DNA of 64,000 bases, from positions 550,501 through 614,500 of the forward strand of contig JAINUG010000215.1 in NCBI GenBank assembly GCA_029706075.1, given 5' to 3'. This stretch comes from Aldrovandia affinis (Eukaryota > Chordata > Actinopteri > Notacanthiformes > Halosauridae). How positions within the stretch are numbered: position 1 is the first letter of the stretch; every line of letters begins with the position of its first letter. Positions 19,092-31,605 of this stretch are shown here, piece after piece. Position numbers and translations under genes: made by a program. Under the pieces are notes generated by a model that saw only the letters and a program-made list of their open reading frames with translations, did no database searches and was not told the DNA's origin.

Positions 19092-22000
19092 CACCAGACA
19101 AAGAATGGGTTTATCCATTGTACACAGCTATAATACTTTTGTGTCTTGTTTTCTGGGGGATGGGAGGAGGTGCAGTGCATTTATTATATAATGAAGTTGA
19201 CTATGCTGCATTATAAAGCTGCATGATGTATTCTGAAGTATTGTATTTATAGTGCTATAAATTGGCCACTTGTACAGTTCCTTTCACCATGAGGGAAATA
19301 TGTATGTGCTGTCAACCCTTCACAAAATCCTTCTAAACTCTTGGTAAAAATCTGCACAAAGCTGTGAACTGCACTGAAAGAACAGCTCTACGTACTTGCT
19401 AGCTTGTGAGTAACAGAATGCAGATTGTGTTTACAACAGTGCTGTTAGCTAAACGCTATCTTTGCAGTCTGCAATCTGTCACTGTATTGAATGAAGAAGA
19501 CAGATCTGAAATCCTGCCGAGGACTTGTTTCCTTGCTACTGTTATTTTTGTAGTACCGTGGTGCTTAGTGGTGTTAATTCATCGTCATCTTTTAAAATGT
19601 GCCAATTTGACAAAAAAAACTGTCTGGCCACAGAGGCCAAATTAAATTATTTAAAAAAAGCTCATACATTTTCTTTATAGAGTCTTTATATACTCTATAA
19701 CCATGGTTACCTCACACAAACGCTTCACCTTTTCATTATTCATACCTTCTGTCATGCCAAATCCTTACTGAAAGAAAAGTTGGAGACACAGACTGTATGA
19801 AAGAAGAGAGAACAATGCAAAGCTGAGGGTGATTAGCTGGGAATTCAGAGAGTGGTTGAGATGAATAAATATGTAGGGCAATTAGTATTGAGGCGTTATA
19901 GCCACTATGTGGCATTCAATCTTATCTCCCAGTTATTACACACTAATGCACTTCTGTCAGCACTCTACGTTTGTATTGTTTACAACGTTTCAAAAGCAAG
20001 GGCATTTTTGAGACATTGTAAACATTTTGTGTTAAAACTATTTGTTTGAAATTAATTCATGACAATAGGCTTCTTTTTTTGTTGTTGCTTTGAACCTTGG
20101 CTCATAGCTTTGGTGTAACTGGGTGAGCCCCTGGCTAAAACAACCTCGGGAAGCGTTTTCAGTTTTCTGAATTTATTTCGATTTCCCTGGGCCTTTCATC
20201 CTTTGTTTTCACAGGAAATACCATCGTGACAGTTCTGCATGTGATTAAAATGACTAATGTGCCCTGTGATGACGATGTATATGTTTAAATTCAGTAAACC
20301 TTTGGGTTAATAGGGATTGCGATGTTCGATCTCTGCATAGGCTTTGTGAGATGAACAAGATTATTAGAGTCTTCTCAGACCTTGTAGATCATGTATCTAG
20401 GAGATATTTTGAAAATGTAAGCCTGTCAAATCTAGTCCAAAAAGTCCTTTAGTACCGCAGGAGACCCATTCCATGTTTTACAGGATGGTTAATCTGGAGA
20501 CTCTTCCACATTTTACAGGATGGTTAATCTGGAGACCCATGTCTTGTTATATTTCCAGCAGCGTGTGTCACAATCCACGGATGCTTCTGAAGCCTGCTGG
20601 ACAGGCAAGTGTATTACAGGGGGAATGAGTCACTGAAAGCCATGTTGTGTAAGACACCAGGCCCAATGTCCATTATTTCGATGAAATTACTGCTGAGGAT
20701 CACATCAAAAGCGACAAAAGTAATGAGGGACAACAATGGTGTTGTCCAGCATAGTGGGCAGCTGGACACATTTGGTTTTGTGTCAAAGCTCGGGTACAAT
20801 ATTTGGGGGACAGCTCCTTAATTTGTAACAGAGGGAAAATAAACAGGGCTGTATAGTGCCACAGATTTTGTTACATATGCAACCCCAAATTCTTCAGTGC
20901 CAACAGGAAGAAAGTGCATGCACATTAAATTACATAAATAATTGCTGTTGTGCAATGTTACTCTAAAAGTCTATGTGTACATGTACTCTCATTCTAACCT
21001 CAAGGGCAACGTGAAAATCATTCCTCATAAGGTCATCAGTTAAGCATAAAAATGATATGGTTTCACTGATTGATGCTTATATTTAAATTGGAGGAATTCT
21101 GTGTTTTTGACTCTTCCTCTCCATTTCCAAGGAGCTTGGAGTTCAGTGATTTCTTCCTTCTAGACCATTTCAGAAATCTAAAATTCTCATCTACATGTTC
21201 AAGCAGGCAAAGTACAAATGTTAGCCTGAAGAGTTGGTCTGTATTGTTTGAAAATGGTACAATTTCGTTGCATTACATTGCAAGCACGTGGGCCCAGGTA
21301 GATCATTGGTGAGCACTGGCGTTGTACAAATATTAAAAAGACAGTTATGGAATTAACACGCTACATTTTGCTTCATTTCACTATCGCAAACTTTTTTCTA
21401 AGTTCCAAATGGGTGGGTCCGGGAGTCAACCCGTCAGATTTATCCTACTGGCAGGCTGCACTGCTGCACAAACGACTGCAAGTAGGCCAAAGCAAAATGT
21501 CACATCTTTAAACCTCTAGAATCAACAGTGTCTAATGAGGTGCAGAACATTACATCTGCTTGAAAAGCGGAAGGCACCGGGACTTATATTCAGTGCTGTG
21601 TGGCTGTTAGACTATTATTTCGCTTACATTAACAGAGCCAGGGACTGTAATAAATAACTGGAAGCTTATAGTGTCCAAACCCCCCCTCCCCCAGCGCTTT
21701 CATCATTGGCTACCACTGAGGGACATCTCTTCCTCGGTCTTCTCCTGCCCCAAGAGAAAGACGGAAGCCGGTTTTATCGTGTTTTCATCTTTTTTTCCCG
21801 CTCGCTACGTACACGCGAATACTACAGCGATCCACGGTGTTAGCTTCAAGGTCATCTCAAATCTAGTTTAAATTTCATTGTAATGTATTTATTCATTTAT
21901 GAATCTTACCTCCGAAAGTCAATGTTGCGATTTGCAGGGGAAAAGAATTGCCTCTCGGATTACAGGGAACACACAGTATGTCTGGCTCCCCAGACAGCAT

Positions 22001-22620
22001 CATGAAATTATAATGTAGGGGTGGGGTGTGGGGGGGGGGGGAGGCTGGGTGATGAAAAATACAATCATTCCGTTGATCTTTTCTTTCCCAAGGGTGACCA
22101 GAGCGTGGATCACTTTTCTTGACTGCACGTTAAGAAAAAAGAAAAGAAAAAACAAACACTTTTTTTTCTGATTGACGTCAAAGGAACTTTGGGATTATAT
22201 TCCTGTAATCACTACTCTTTGAGTACATACAGGCTATGTAATAAAATCTTACAACGCTCTGACTCTTCCCTTTTGTTGTTATTTATGCATTTCGCGTAAT
22301 TAAATGTAATTTGTGAATTATGTTGGAAAAGTGCTGCGCTCACTGTTAATTGTGAAAGCTCTGGAGTGTACTGCAAGCTCAAACACTAATAGTGCAATAT
22401 CGATATCCATTTGTTTATTTAATCAGATAAACGAGACAATAACAGCATTGCAGGATTCATCATATAGATAAACTGTTTTTGAATTCTTTGAATTGAATAA
22501 TTATTTGGCTTGGATTCAATCAAAATTGGTCTGTAGCTTTGCTTTACAAATACATGGCAGTGGTCTGTGTTACCAAAGTGAACTTGCGAAATGCTGTATT
22601 ATAACTCAAAAGTATATTTG
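19092..22620. other. 3.5 kb without recognised gene
   Basis: AT-rich single-copy-looking DNA. A 26-bp direct repeat (TTTTACAGGATGGTTAATCT and on) occurs at 20476 and 20511. A G-run lies at 22018-22042. A TGACGTCA-like CRE (TTGACGTCAAAG, about 22173) precedes a homeodomain-site-rich AT stretch at 22190-22340 that could be a conserved non-coding element. No coding homology. Confidence 0.4.
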
Positions 22621-22627
22621 CATATAT

Positions 22628-23168
22628 TGTGGTAGGATCAGGGGTGTTGGGGTTCAACGTGGCCAATCAATAAAGATCAATAATAAAATAATCAATAATA
22701 AAATCACCATACACCGTCAAAATAGGAAATAAGAGGAATTTATTTGGGGAATTGTTACACAAAAGGGAAAATGGGGGAAGCAAACACATACAGTCCGTAA
22801 TCCGTTCTCGTTGTCTTTATCCGTAATCCAAAGTCAAAAATCCGATCCAGGTCCTCAAACAAACAACGGTCGATGCACAAACAGGGTTTTCAAAACAATC
22901 AGAGTCAAATCCAGTCAGCAGTCCAAAAACAATTCTCTAGCTCCCACTCTCACTCGCACTCTCACTCTCCAACGCGTTTCCATTCTGGTTCTTTGCGACT
23001 TACCTGTGGAAAAGGTGCCTATTTTATTTCCTGTTCATTACTTGGTTAAAGCACGTCAAGTGTGCCCCTTTAGCCCCAGACTTCCCATTAAGGTATGAGA
23101 GTGGAGCCAGCGGGCTAATATGTACCGCCCCTCAACCACCCTTCTGGTGCCTCTGGGCGGCTGCCACA
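22628..23168 (-). mobile_element. Solo LTR candidate (541 bp)
   Basis: On the minus strand it begins TGTGGCAGCCGCCC and ends CCTACCACA, the TG...CA ends of an LTR. ATATAT flanks both sides (22622-22627 and 23169-23174) as a possible 4-6 bp target duplication. An AATAAA lies on the minus strand at about 22739-22744, about 110 bp before the end. No gag/pol sequence adjoins, so recombination to a solo LTR is likely. The AT-palindromic flank weakens the duplication evidence. Superfamily unknown. Confidence 0.55.
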
Positions 23169-23174
23169 ATATAT

Positions 23175-24162
23175 GTATATGTTTTGTTTTTGGGGGCGGG
23201 GAGAAAAAAATCTAAAGGTTTTTGTTTGTTAAAAACGTGAACCGAGGCCTGATGAGGGGGTGTCCTCCACGGTGTCCGTTGCCGTGGAGTCGTGAGCACA
23301 CAGGTTGTGGGGGCTCGTTTTTGGGAAAAGTGTACTACAATCAGAAGGAAGCTCGGTGTAACGGTAGGCTGCCAAAATTCCTACCGGGCTGTTTATGCTT
23401 CTCATCAGCCGGAGAAAGCAGTGCAGCTGGGAGGTTGAAATGCTCTCGCAAGTGCACTCCTCTTCAGACTGTGAGTATGAAATCAGCCTCCTGCCAACCT
23501 CTGCCGCAACCAATCAATACAGTCCCCGACGCTCAAAAGGACACCTCATACTCCCCTGTGTATGTGTTGATCCTTTAACTGCACTTAAGGAAAAAAAGGC
23601 TTTAAAGACATCTTAAGTAGGTGAGCCCTCTGCGGTCCGTGCATCGGCCCTTTGCATCGCGACCTCCCCCCCACTGCGTTTAATCGCCAAAACCGCCGGG
23701 TAGATCGCTCAGCACCCTCGCAGTAGAACTCTGGAACTTAACTAAACGTGTTATTGGTTTAAAAAATGGTCTTGGTTTTCTGAAGAAGGAAAGCAGTAGA
23801 AACTGTTGAGCAGGGTGATGTATCGGTGTGCGTTGCCAGACTAAACCTGACTCATTTCACTATCCCCCCCCTCGCCCCACCACACCAATTCCACCTCAGA
23901 TACTGGCCTGGAGCCATCCACTGATCTAATCTGCAGAGCTCAACTAAATCATGCCAAATGGATTTCATATTCGTTTGCTGCCCCCCCCACCCATACCGAG
24001 AGCTTTAGCTGTTTCCACACGCCCTATTCTATTCTTACGGGGTCAAGTTAGGGTTACAATACTTTATTCTGGCTGAAGCTGGATGCTAATTTCCATGTGC
24101 TGTGCCTGTGGCTGTTCACTGTACGATTTGAGGCAACAGGACTATTGCTAGGGCCCCCGAGG
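23175..24162. other. No gene recognised
   Basis: Moderately GC-rich around 23230-23600. A 118-codon ORF (23222-23578) contains nothing I recognise and is overlapped by an ORF on the other strand. I cannot exclude a host exon but have no support for one. Confidence 0.35.
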
Positions 24163-24170
24163 TACTAGTG

Positions 24171-24630
24171 CAGGGGTGGCCAACCCGCGGCTCCCGAGCC
24201 GCATGCGGCTCTTTGCCTGGTTTCATGCGGCTCTTACGTTCATATCGAAGTTTGTGTTTTTTTTTTTTTATGTGTGTGTTCGCTTCGCTTGAGTTCAATA
24301 CGGTATTTTCGTCAAACGCGCACCGCTCGCAAAATTTCAGAAGACGAAAAAAAACACAGTTAGGGCAGCGGTCCCCAACCTTTTTTGCACCACGGACTGG
24401 TTTCATGCACCGGGTTTAAAATTAGGAGGGGCGCAATTTTTTTTATTCCTCTTACCACCCCGAACTGGTGTCCGGTTTTATTTTGCGTGTATCACCCCCC
24501 CCCCCTCCCCGGTCCGCGAAATAAATGAACAGGTTTTATTTCGCGTGTAGCAACCCCCCGGTGATGTGGCTCTTTGCGGTAACACAGTAAAGAATTTGGC
24601 TCTTAGTCTCTGACTGGTTGGCCACCCCTG
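24171..24630. mobile_element. hAT-type MITE with perfect 8-bp target duplication
   Basis: 460 bp. Termini are CAGGGGTGGCCAACC and GGTTGGCCACCCCTG. Flanking direct repeats TACTAGTG (24163-24170 and 24631-24638) match perfectly, confirming hAT-type insertion. An internal segment beginning CAGCGGTCCCCAACCTTTTT at 24366 resembles the terminus of a different hAT family, suggesting a nested insertion or chimeric MITE. No transposase. Confidence 0.9.
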
Positions 24631-24679
24631 TACTAGTGGGTAGAATAAGAGGAAATTATCTTATATGTGCATTCACTAC

Positions 24680-24757
24680 TGTTGTGGATTTCGAGGGACC
24701 ACATATACTGAAAAATGATTGCATTCACTACTGATAAAAAAGTGTCTGATCAATATA
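24680..24757 (+). mobile_element. Fragment of tRNA-derived SINE
   Basis: GGGACCACATATACTGAAAA and TGCATTCACTACTG match the region between box B and tail of the SINE at 61498-61620. Head and tail are lost. Confidence 0.5.
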
Positions 24758-25552
24758 CATATATATCTTGTAAACAGAAGGTTACATGCTTGAATTACAT
24801 GGTGAAACACTGTTGTACTTTTAAGGCAAGTACTTCACCGGAATAACTTCAGTCATTTGAAAGGGTGGTGGGAACACCCTGACTGGGAAACCAGCGGAGG
24901 TTCAGGCAACACTCATTGCAGGATTGCAGGAGCGAAAATTCCAACCATGGTTTGCCACACATATGCCTGGATGCAGATAAGTAGATTTACCTCTGTCTTT
25001 AACACTCAGTAGGCAACCCATACTTTTTTTGCCACCAATAATCAACTTGAGCTCAAAACGTTGTTATCACTCCTTCTGCTGATGACACAGAAGATTCACA
25101 GACAGGTTTTATTCTTGGAGGTCAACGAGGCCCCTTCCACAGGTCGTCTCCCCAGTCCCCACTCATGCTGGCCTTGATGACAGCAGGCAATGGAAACACC
25201 CTTCATCCCTTAAGGCCGTTAAGCCCTCACCTCACCTCATGCCAATCAATAGCCAGGCAGAAGCCAGGACCGCTAAGAAACGCATACTAAAAGGTGTCAA
25301 AAGGAGTGTCTGGAAATGATCTCTAAATCGAAAGAGCCATTCTAATGGAAATGGATCAGAATGACTGTCTGACTCATGCACTACATGTAAATAACTATCC
25401 TTTTATCTTCAAACAAGACACTTGCCAGGTTATTTTGGCACACCTGGCTTTCTGTACAACCAATGAGAAGGACATTTCCGATCATGTATGACCAAGCAGC
25501 CTACATGTCATTGGTTTGCCAAACTCAGACAACTTCTCTTTCACCGATAGGA
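24758..25552. other. No gene recognised
   Basis: Single-copy-looking DNA with no coding homology and no clear repeat. Confidence 0.4.
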
Positions 25553-25730
25553 GGCAGTTTGGTTAGGAAACTGGGTTTGTAACACAAAGGATTGCAGGTT
25601 CAATTCTCAGGTGAGGCACTGCTATTGTACCCAAGAGCAAGGTGCTTAACCTGAACGGCTTCAGTAAAGCTGTATAAGTTGATTATATGTAAAGAAATGT
25701 AAACTGTGTGTAAGTCATTCTGGATAAGAA
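25553..25730 (+). mobile_element. V-SINE-like element, L2 tail (diverged)
   Basis: Head GGTTAGGAAACTGGGTTTGT, box B GGTTCAATTCTC (about 25588-25599), core GTACCCAAGAGCAAGGTGCT, and a decayed tail AGTCATTCTGGATAAGA. Same family as 7262 and 33657, more diverged. Confidence 0.75.
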
Positions 25731-26039
25731 GACCAGTGTAGGGTAGTGGTTTTATCACATCGCAGTCATCCTGACATTAGTAAGCGAGCTGGGTCTGATC
25801 CTGGGTGACTCCGATCAACAGCTTGACGTATAAATCCTTCTCTGGACAGGAAGTCTGTCGCCACCTCTGGATAGGAAGTCTGTGGCAGGGCCATTATCCC
25901 AAACACAAGGGAGGGGATTGGTACGATTTTTAAACAGTTTGAGCGAGTCCATAACTTTCCAGGCTCAAGGCTGGACACTCTACCCACACGACGTTGTGAA
26001 AATGACCCTGCTCTCTTTCTTAAATTAAATTAATTTAAA
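25731..26039. other. No gene recognised
   Basis: About 300 bp between two SINEs. CAGTGTAGGGTAGTGGTT with GGTCTGATCCTGGG could be a worn tRNA-like head, but this is weak. Confidence 0.3.
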
Positions 26040-26396
26040 AATGTTCCCTGTTTTTCTCCTAATTTGGTTGCCAATTATACCCTCTATTTATCTCAATTCA
26101 CCCTCCCCCACGAGTCTGCCGCCTGTCCTCCGGGTCGAGACACTATTTCCGGGCCGATTTTATCCGCCTCTTCCGAGACGGAATTCTACCACGGACGCCT
26201 CCTCAACGGACTCGTGCCGGCTCACCCTCCCCCCTTCCCCGGAGGCGGACAGCCAAACGCCGCCTCCGATTGGGGCTGACAACCAGGGCCGGTCTGGTAG
26301 AGACGCGGGTTTCGAACCGCGTCCCTTACAGGCAGCACACACCACACCGGACCAGCCAAAGTGTGGTGCGTTAGACCGCTACGCTATCCGCCAGCC
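26040..26396 (-). mobile_element. tRNA-derived SINE, GC-rich family, copy C
   Basis: Best-preserved copy of the family. The minus-strand head GATAGCGTAGCGGTCTAACG is followed by GCGGTTCGAAACCCGCGTCT, an intact box B within a pairing stem (about 26308-26321). The GC-rich body and AT-rich tail (GTATAATTGGCAACCAAATT) match copies A, B, D and E. Confidence 0.8.
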
Positions 26397-28464
26397 CTCC
26401 CTGCTCTCTTTCTGATACGCTGCAACAATGCCTATTCCCTTTGTGTTGTTTCAGGTCAGCTTTTTATCCTGCCTTTAATCATCATCTACCTCCCTTTTTT
26501 AGATTCCTCTGTATGTGCCCCTGTTCTGATAATAAGCCTGAGTCTGAAGTCAGTTAGGTGTTGGAAGGGGGGGGTTGAGGGGTGTTCTTTGATGTTGTTT
26601 TCCTCATCCTCTTTTTTCATTTTACACATGTACTTGAAGGACAGGTGGATCTTTAAAATGTATCTCAGTAGTTTACCTCTGCACTCATCATATGCACACA
26701 CACACACACACACACATACACACAAACACAGTTGCACATACACTACACATACAAATACGCTCATACATGCATACACATATGCGTGGGCACACAGGCACGG
26801 GAAAACACACATTTGTAACAGATTTTGAGTCATTTAAGGGACTAAGCCATCTGACCCTGGTGTCCACACCGTGGCTCACCTTGAATGCCCGGACTGTTTT
26901 AGGCATCAGCAACCACAGCATGAAGTACATCAGAAAATGATTGGGGCGGGGGGAGGGGGTGTTGATGCAAAAAATACCTGACTCATTGCCCAGAGTGTCA
27001 CTTTAAATGGTGTACAAACTCATCTACAAATATCTCTGTTACACTGATCTGAGATCAGTCACCATCCTGCGAGTCCCATTACTTCATGATTTAGTGGTAA
27101 ATAGTGCTGTATTGAGGGCTTCATTATAAACGCTATTCTATTTATTATTTTTGTTTTGCAATAATGACAGAATGAGGGAGGCCCAAAGTAGCAGAACTAT
27201 TGAAGCTGCCTGGGATCTGCTGAGCTCCTCGAGATATTCGGAAGCTTCAGTTTTACCTGGCCTAAACTTATTCAAACAATCATTGCCATTATTGAACACT
27301 CAACTAAATCTATTGTTTCTCAATATGCAGAAATAGTTTAGCCAAAACTTCTGGTGTGAAAAGCATATTGCAATTATTTCAGCCTTTGTCCTCCTTCATA
27401 ACGCGTTAAATATTAAAATTGAGGAAGTAAACTCAGATGGAGGAATTTTCTGTTTATATATTTCATTTGGATTGTGGGTGTGTTTGTGAAAACAAAATCG
27501 CAGTAAAAGAGCTGTCCTGCCTTTACAGTGAAGCAATATGCCGCACTGCTAAACCAATGGTGAGTTCAGCTCCTGTCTAGCCCCCGTGATAGTATTAGAA
27601 TTAGAGATTAAAAATGCATGTTCTGCAAATCATTTTTGCCTCAGCAAGATACAGAAACAATTAGACACAGAAAGCCAACTATTAAAATAAGACATTGCAA
27701 GCTTTATCAGCTCCTCCAGAGCCACCACACCAGCACATTTTTATAAAGATGATGTCCTCTTCTATTCTGAAATATATCCGCATGCACGCATCATATGAAA
27801 CTGACTGACTTTTCATTTTTGTGCTGAGCGCCGTCAGCTCCTGCACAAGCGGGTGAAACCTCCCCATCTCTCTCTCCTCCCCTACCTCTATGTCTCTCTC
27901 TCGCCTTCTCTCTATGAGCTATGACACACTACTCTGGGCCAGAATGGAGTGCAAATGACAACATGATTGCAAATGTCCAAGTACAACATTATAAAAGTGC
28001 ACAGTCAGAGACTCCCTGGAGATCATGAGAAATAGCCTGGTGAATATTGTATGACACATTGTTTCCTGAGTATGATGAACCATACATCTTACCGTAATAT
28101 GACATGACTGTTCTCACAGTGTATTGCAGGGTATAGTGTAATAACCACACAAAAAAGGAAATCTTAAAAAAATATGAATTGTGTGTGTATGTATGTTGTG
28201 ACAATGTTTGGAAAACACTAAACGTTTTCTGATTGTCAGGTTGTAATTCAACCTTAATAGCTACAACATAGCATGACTGTGTTGTTGTTGTTGTTGTTGT
28301 TGTTGTGAAAGTCTCATCAAAAGGGTTGCTTAACCACACTGAGACAGTGGAATGAAAAATGCCAGCTCAAACCAGAAGGTTCCATCCATTACGCTCCTTC
28401 CTTTGATCTTGGCTTTGAGAAATCAAATCTTTCAGAGATTGGAATATATAGTGTATATATATAT
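26397..28464. other. No gene recognised; microsatellites
   Basis: Contains (CA)n at about 26693-26740 and (GTT)n at 28283-28307. Several ORFs overlapping these are repeat readthroughs. No coding homology. Confidence 0.4.
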
Positions 28465-29275
28465 CACTGATTCTTGAGAGTCGGGACAAAACATGTCCTA
28501 CAGGGAAAAGTCATCTTTATGTTAAAAATCAAGGAAATTTAAACAAAAGACATACCTAAAAAGTTTAATCTAAAGGAACTGTGAATACCCACAACATTAT
28601 TTTCATATCTCTTTGAATAATTTCAATTAAATTAGTCTATATGTCTGCTCTGTACCTGTAAACCATCTTGTCCTCAGCAGGAACTGACCAAAATGTGTTA
28701 AAAATTCTTAAAATGTGTAAATATAACTATCATTTAAAAGGAAACGATATGTATTATATGAAATAAGGCATAGCATGAAGTTTAACGCATATTTTCTGTA
28801 AATATTTGCCTATCAAAATTGTGTCCTCAATTTCTGTCACCTCCATCATATTTTTCTATAATCCTGAATAAATCATGAAATTACATGGGCAGCTATATCC
28901 CTGAGGACCCCTTTTCTACTTCCTGCTCATGGTGAATGCAACAATACCATATATGTTCTGGTAAGTTTTCAGTTTTTTGATATTTTAAATAAACAATATT
29001 GATATTACTGCGGTCACAGCTTTAACGTGTCAACACCGTCTCTCCATTATGGCAAGAATTGCTAAGAATTATGGAATAAATATGTCCATTTTAGTTAGAG
29101 TTTACAGACAGCTAGAAACTGAGAAAAAACAAAATAGCTCAAGTGTAGAGCATATGGTTGAGATGGAAAAACATGGCATTTTGTCAACACCTTCAGACAT
29201 CACCACTGTCAGGTTTGACGGTGGTGATGTGCAAGCTGACGGAGTTGACAATTGATCCCACAATTTCCGTGTGTA

Positions 29276-29354
29276 TACATGCACACACACACATGCACGC
29301 ATGGACACCCACCCACACACACACACACACACAAACAAACACACACACACACAC
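29276..29354. repeat. (CA)n microsatellite inside the CACTG element
   Basis: Imperfect CACACA run with ACAAACAAAC interruptions. Confidence 0.9.
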
Positions 29355-29623
29355 CTTAAAGGGATAGTTTGTACATTTTTGATGTTGTGTCTCTTAAAGA
29401 GTCAGTAGAGTTACCACTACCCTATACTCAGTTTATCAAATGAGTCTGCATGCCAGTGTTTTCTGGTTATTGATAAAACGACAGTAGCCTTTTGGTAGCA
29501 TTAAGCATAGCCTATTAGCAATGCTTAGTGCAAGTCAATGGGATCCAAAAACATTACAAAATCATATGCACATCCTTCCAAATGGTTTCTTAAGTAATAT
29601 CATAATCTGCGTCTTCGGAAAGC

Positions 29624-30582
29624 ATGGCTAGCGAGAATCTGTCAGTTGAGGAGCAAAGAAGAAGGAATAGAAATTACCAGAGAAACTGAAGAGAGAACAT
29701 TTTTTGCATCATGAAAGAGATGAAAGAGGATATGCTAGAGAAGGAAAGTCAAAGGTGGAAGAAGCGTTCTGGATGGCAAAAGACATAAGACATAAGACAT
29801 GTAGGAGAACTGAATGAAAAGGAGAAAAGACATCAGAGAAAGGCTTGAGAAGGAGGAAGGATAGTCCATTGGACCAGAGCATAGAGGAGCCAAGCAGCAG
29901 CGGACGATCACTTGCAAGTGAAAGGCAAAGGAGAAAAATAGGAAAAGGCATTCAAGAGAAGTGAAAGTTTTGAAAGAGAAACTTAAAAAGGTAAAACAAG
30001 TGTGGGACAAACTGAGAAAGCAAATATGGCGAAGAGAGCATGCTCAAAATAAAACCCAAATAGACTCTCCACAGACAGAGACCAACAGAATGATACAAGG
30101 AAGCACAGCGGCAACAGTGGAGCAGCAGAGGTACAGCACAGATAACAGCTCTGATGTTCAGTGCACTGCTTCAGAGCCCAGGAGATTAAGTCCTCTGGCC
30201 ATATTGATGGAAGAGATGGAGCAGAAGCCCCTGAGAGGTCCTGAGGGCACCACCACTGAGATAACCATTGATACTATAGAAAATGGCGACTGGCTAGTGG
30301 TGGTGTATGATGAACACTGGTGGCTGGTGAAGGCCATTGCTGTAACACTGAGCATCAAGATGTCAACGTGGAGTTCCTCAACGTGGTCATACAGCCCATT
30401 TTCATCCAAAACCTGGCAGTACGGATGTTTGCTTCTTACCAATTGCAGATATTCTTGTAAAGCTCCATGGAAAGGCATCCCCTCTACAGTCAAGCCGCAC
30501 AAGGCAACTCTTCAACATGGCCCCTGATGCTACAGACTTCATAGAGGGCAAGCATGTCCATTGCCTCTTGCCCATTGTCTAA
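29624..30582 (+). pseudogene. Basic coiled ORF plus GDW..VVYDEHWWL domain, decayed
   Basis: The ORF starts at MASENLSVEEQRRRNRNYQR and is broken by stops and frameshifts. The N-terminal part is Lys/Arg/Glu-rich, predicted coiled-coil (ERLEKERRR-type blocks, then KVLKEKLKKVKQVWDKLRKQ at about 29961-30020). An acidic linker follows, then GDWLVVVYDEHWWLVKAI (30286-30340), which resembles a small SH3/Tudor-like fold. After a frameshift, ADILVKLHGKASPLQSSRTR leads to a stop at 30580-30582. The longest intact piece is 188 codons (29961-30527). This looks like an accessory protein of a transposon; I cannot name the family. It lies wholly between the CACTG repeats. Confidence 0.55.
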
Positions 30583-31605
30583 GTTATGCAGGTCAGAGAG
30601 AGCACTAGACTTTTTATTGATCAGACTCACTTTTGATTAGATTAAACAGGGTATGATTTCTTGTTTGGAAATGTCATGCAAATTTTTCAAATGACATTCC
30701 TCTTTTTTAATAGAGAATGACATTAAAGCCCATTAGACGCACTAAGTAATAACACAGTAACAGTATCTACCAATTACAGTTTTTTATGTTTTTCAGTGAG
30801 CCCATGGAGGTGACTGAGGGTGCCACGGTTGCTGAGGGAGGCCATTTGGCTCAGGAAGCTTAGTGAGCTTCTCACTAAACAGAATGATGTTCCATGTTAG
30901 ATTTGCTGCACTGTTTATTAAGCCATCATCTTTTGTTCATTAATAATTATTTGTTCAATTTCATTTAGTCGTAAATAAAAGAGTTCCACAGCCAGGTGAA
31001 ACTAAACTTAAGTGATAAAAATGTAGGCTAGAACTGGGCTGTTTTCATCATTTTTGTCACCTCTGTCAGATTCTTGTCACCACGGTCAGATGGACTTTTT
31101 TGTTCATTTTCAAAAAAAATATGTTTGGTCAGTTAGTACTGTTGATCAATTAAATTACTGAATTATATATGTCTAATGATGTTTTCTTTCCCTAAGAATA
31201 TTACTTTTATATCCTTAATTTTAAAAACGAAGTTAGATAATGAAGTAATTTTGAAATTGGGGTTTTCAGAAGTGTGAAATCAGAACAAAAATGTATTAAA
31301 TGCATTTAAATTACATATCTTAGTAACTGAACACCATTATTGGATACTTGAGGACTTAAAAGCTTTGTTGGACTGAACAAATTAATATAAAATCATTTTT
31401 ATTGTGTCTGACGGAGTGGACATGAATTAAGTTATGAAGAGAATAATGTTTAATTTCTGAAAAAGTGTATGAATAAGAAACCTGTTCTTTTACATGGTTT
31501 TATAGCTGAGACCTATGTCGACAAACTTATCAATTTCAAGTTCATGAAGTATTTATATTATTTGGGATTTAAAACATGTTTTGTTCTGACTCTCAAGAAT
31601 CAGTG

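Larger units (their letters stand above)
28465..31605. mobile_element. 3.1-kb DNA transposon with CACTG termini
   Basis: Terminal inverted repeats of 32 bp with two mismatches: left 28465-28496 begins CACTGATTCTTGAGAGTC, right 31574-31605 ends GACTCTCAAGAATCAGTG. Both are flanked by TA repeats, so a target duplication cannot be measured. CACTG ends, and short subterminal motifs around CTGTCA/TGACGG (for example near 28835, 29200-29240, 31060-31095, 31408), resemble the EnSpm/CACTA layout. I recognise no catalytic domain, so the superfamily is only a suggestion. It contains a decayed basic ORF (29624-30582), a CA microsatellite and a possible MITE starting AAAGGGATAGTTTGTACATT at 29358. Confidence 0.75.

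Noticed and set aside
29358..29610. Separate MITE inside the CACTG element starting AAAGGGATAGTT
   Set aside because: The start resembles fish DNA-transposon ends, but I could not find a matching inverted end or duplication.
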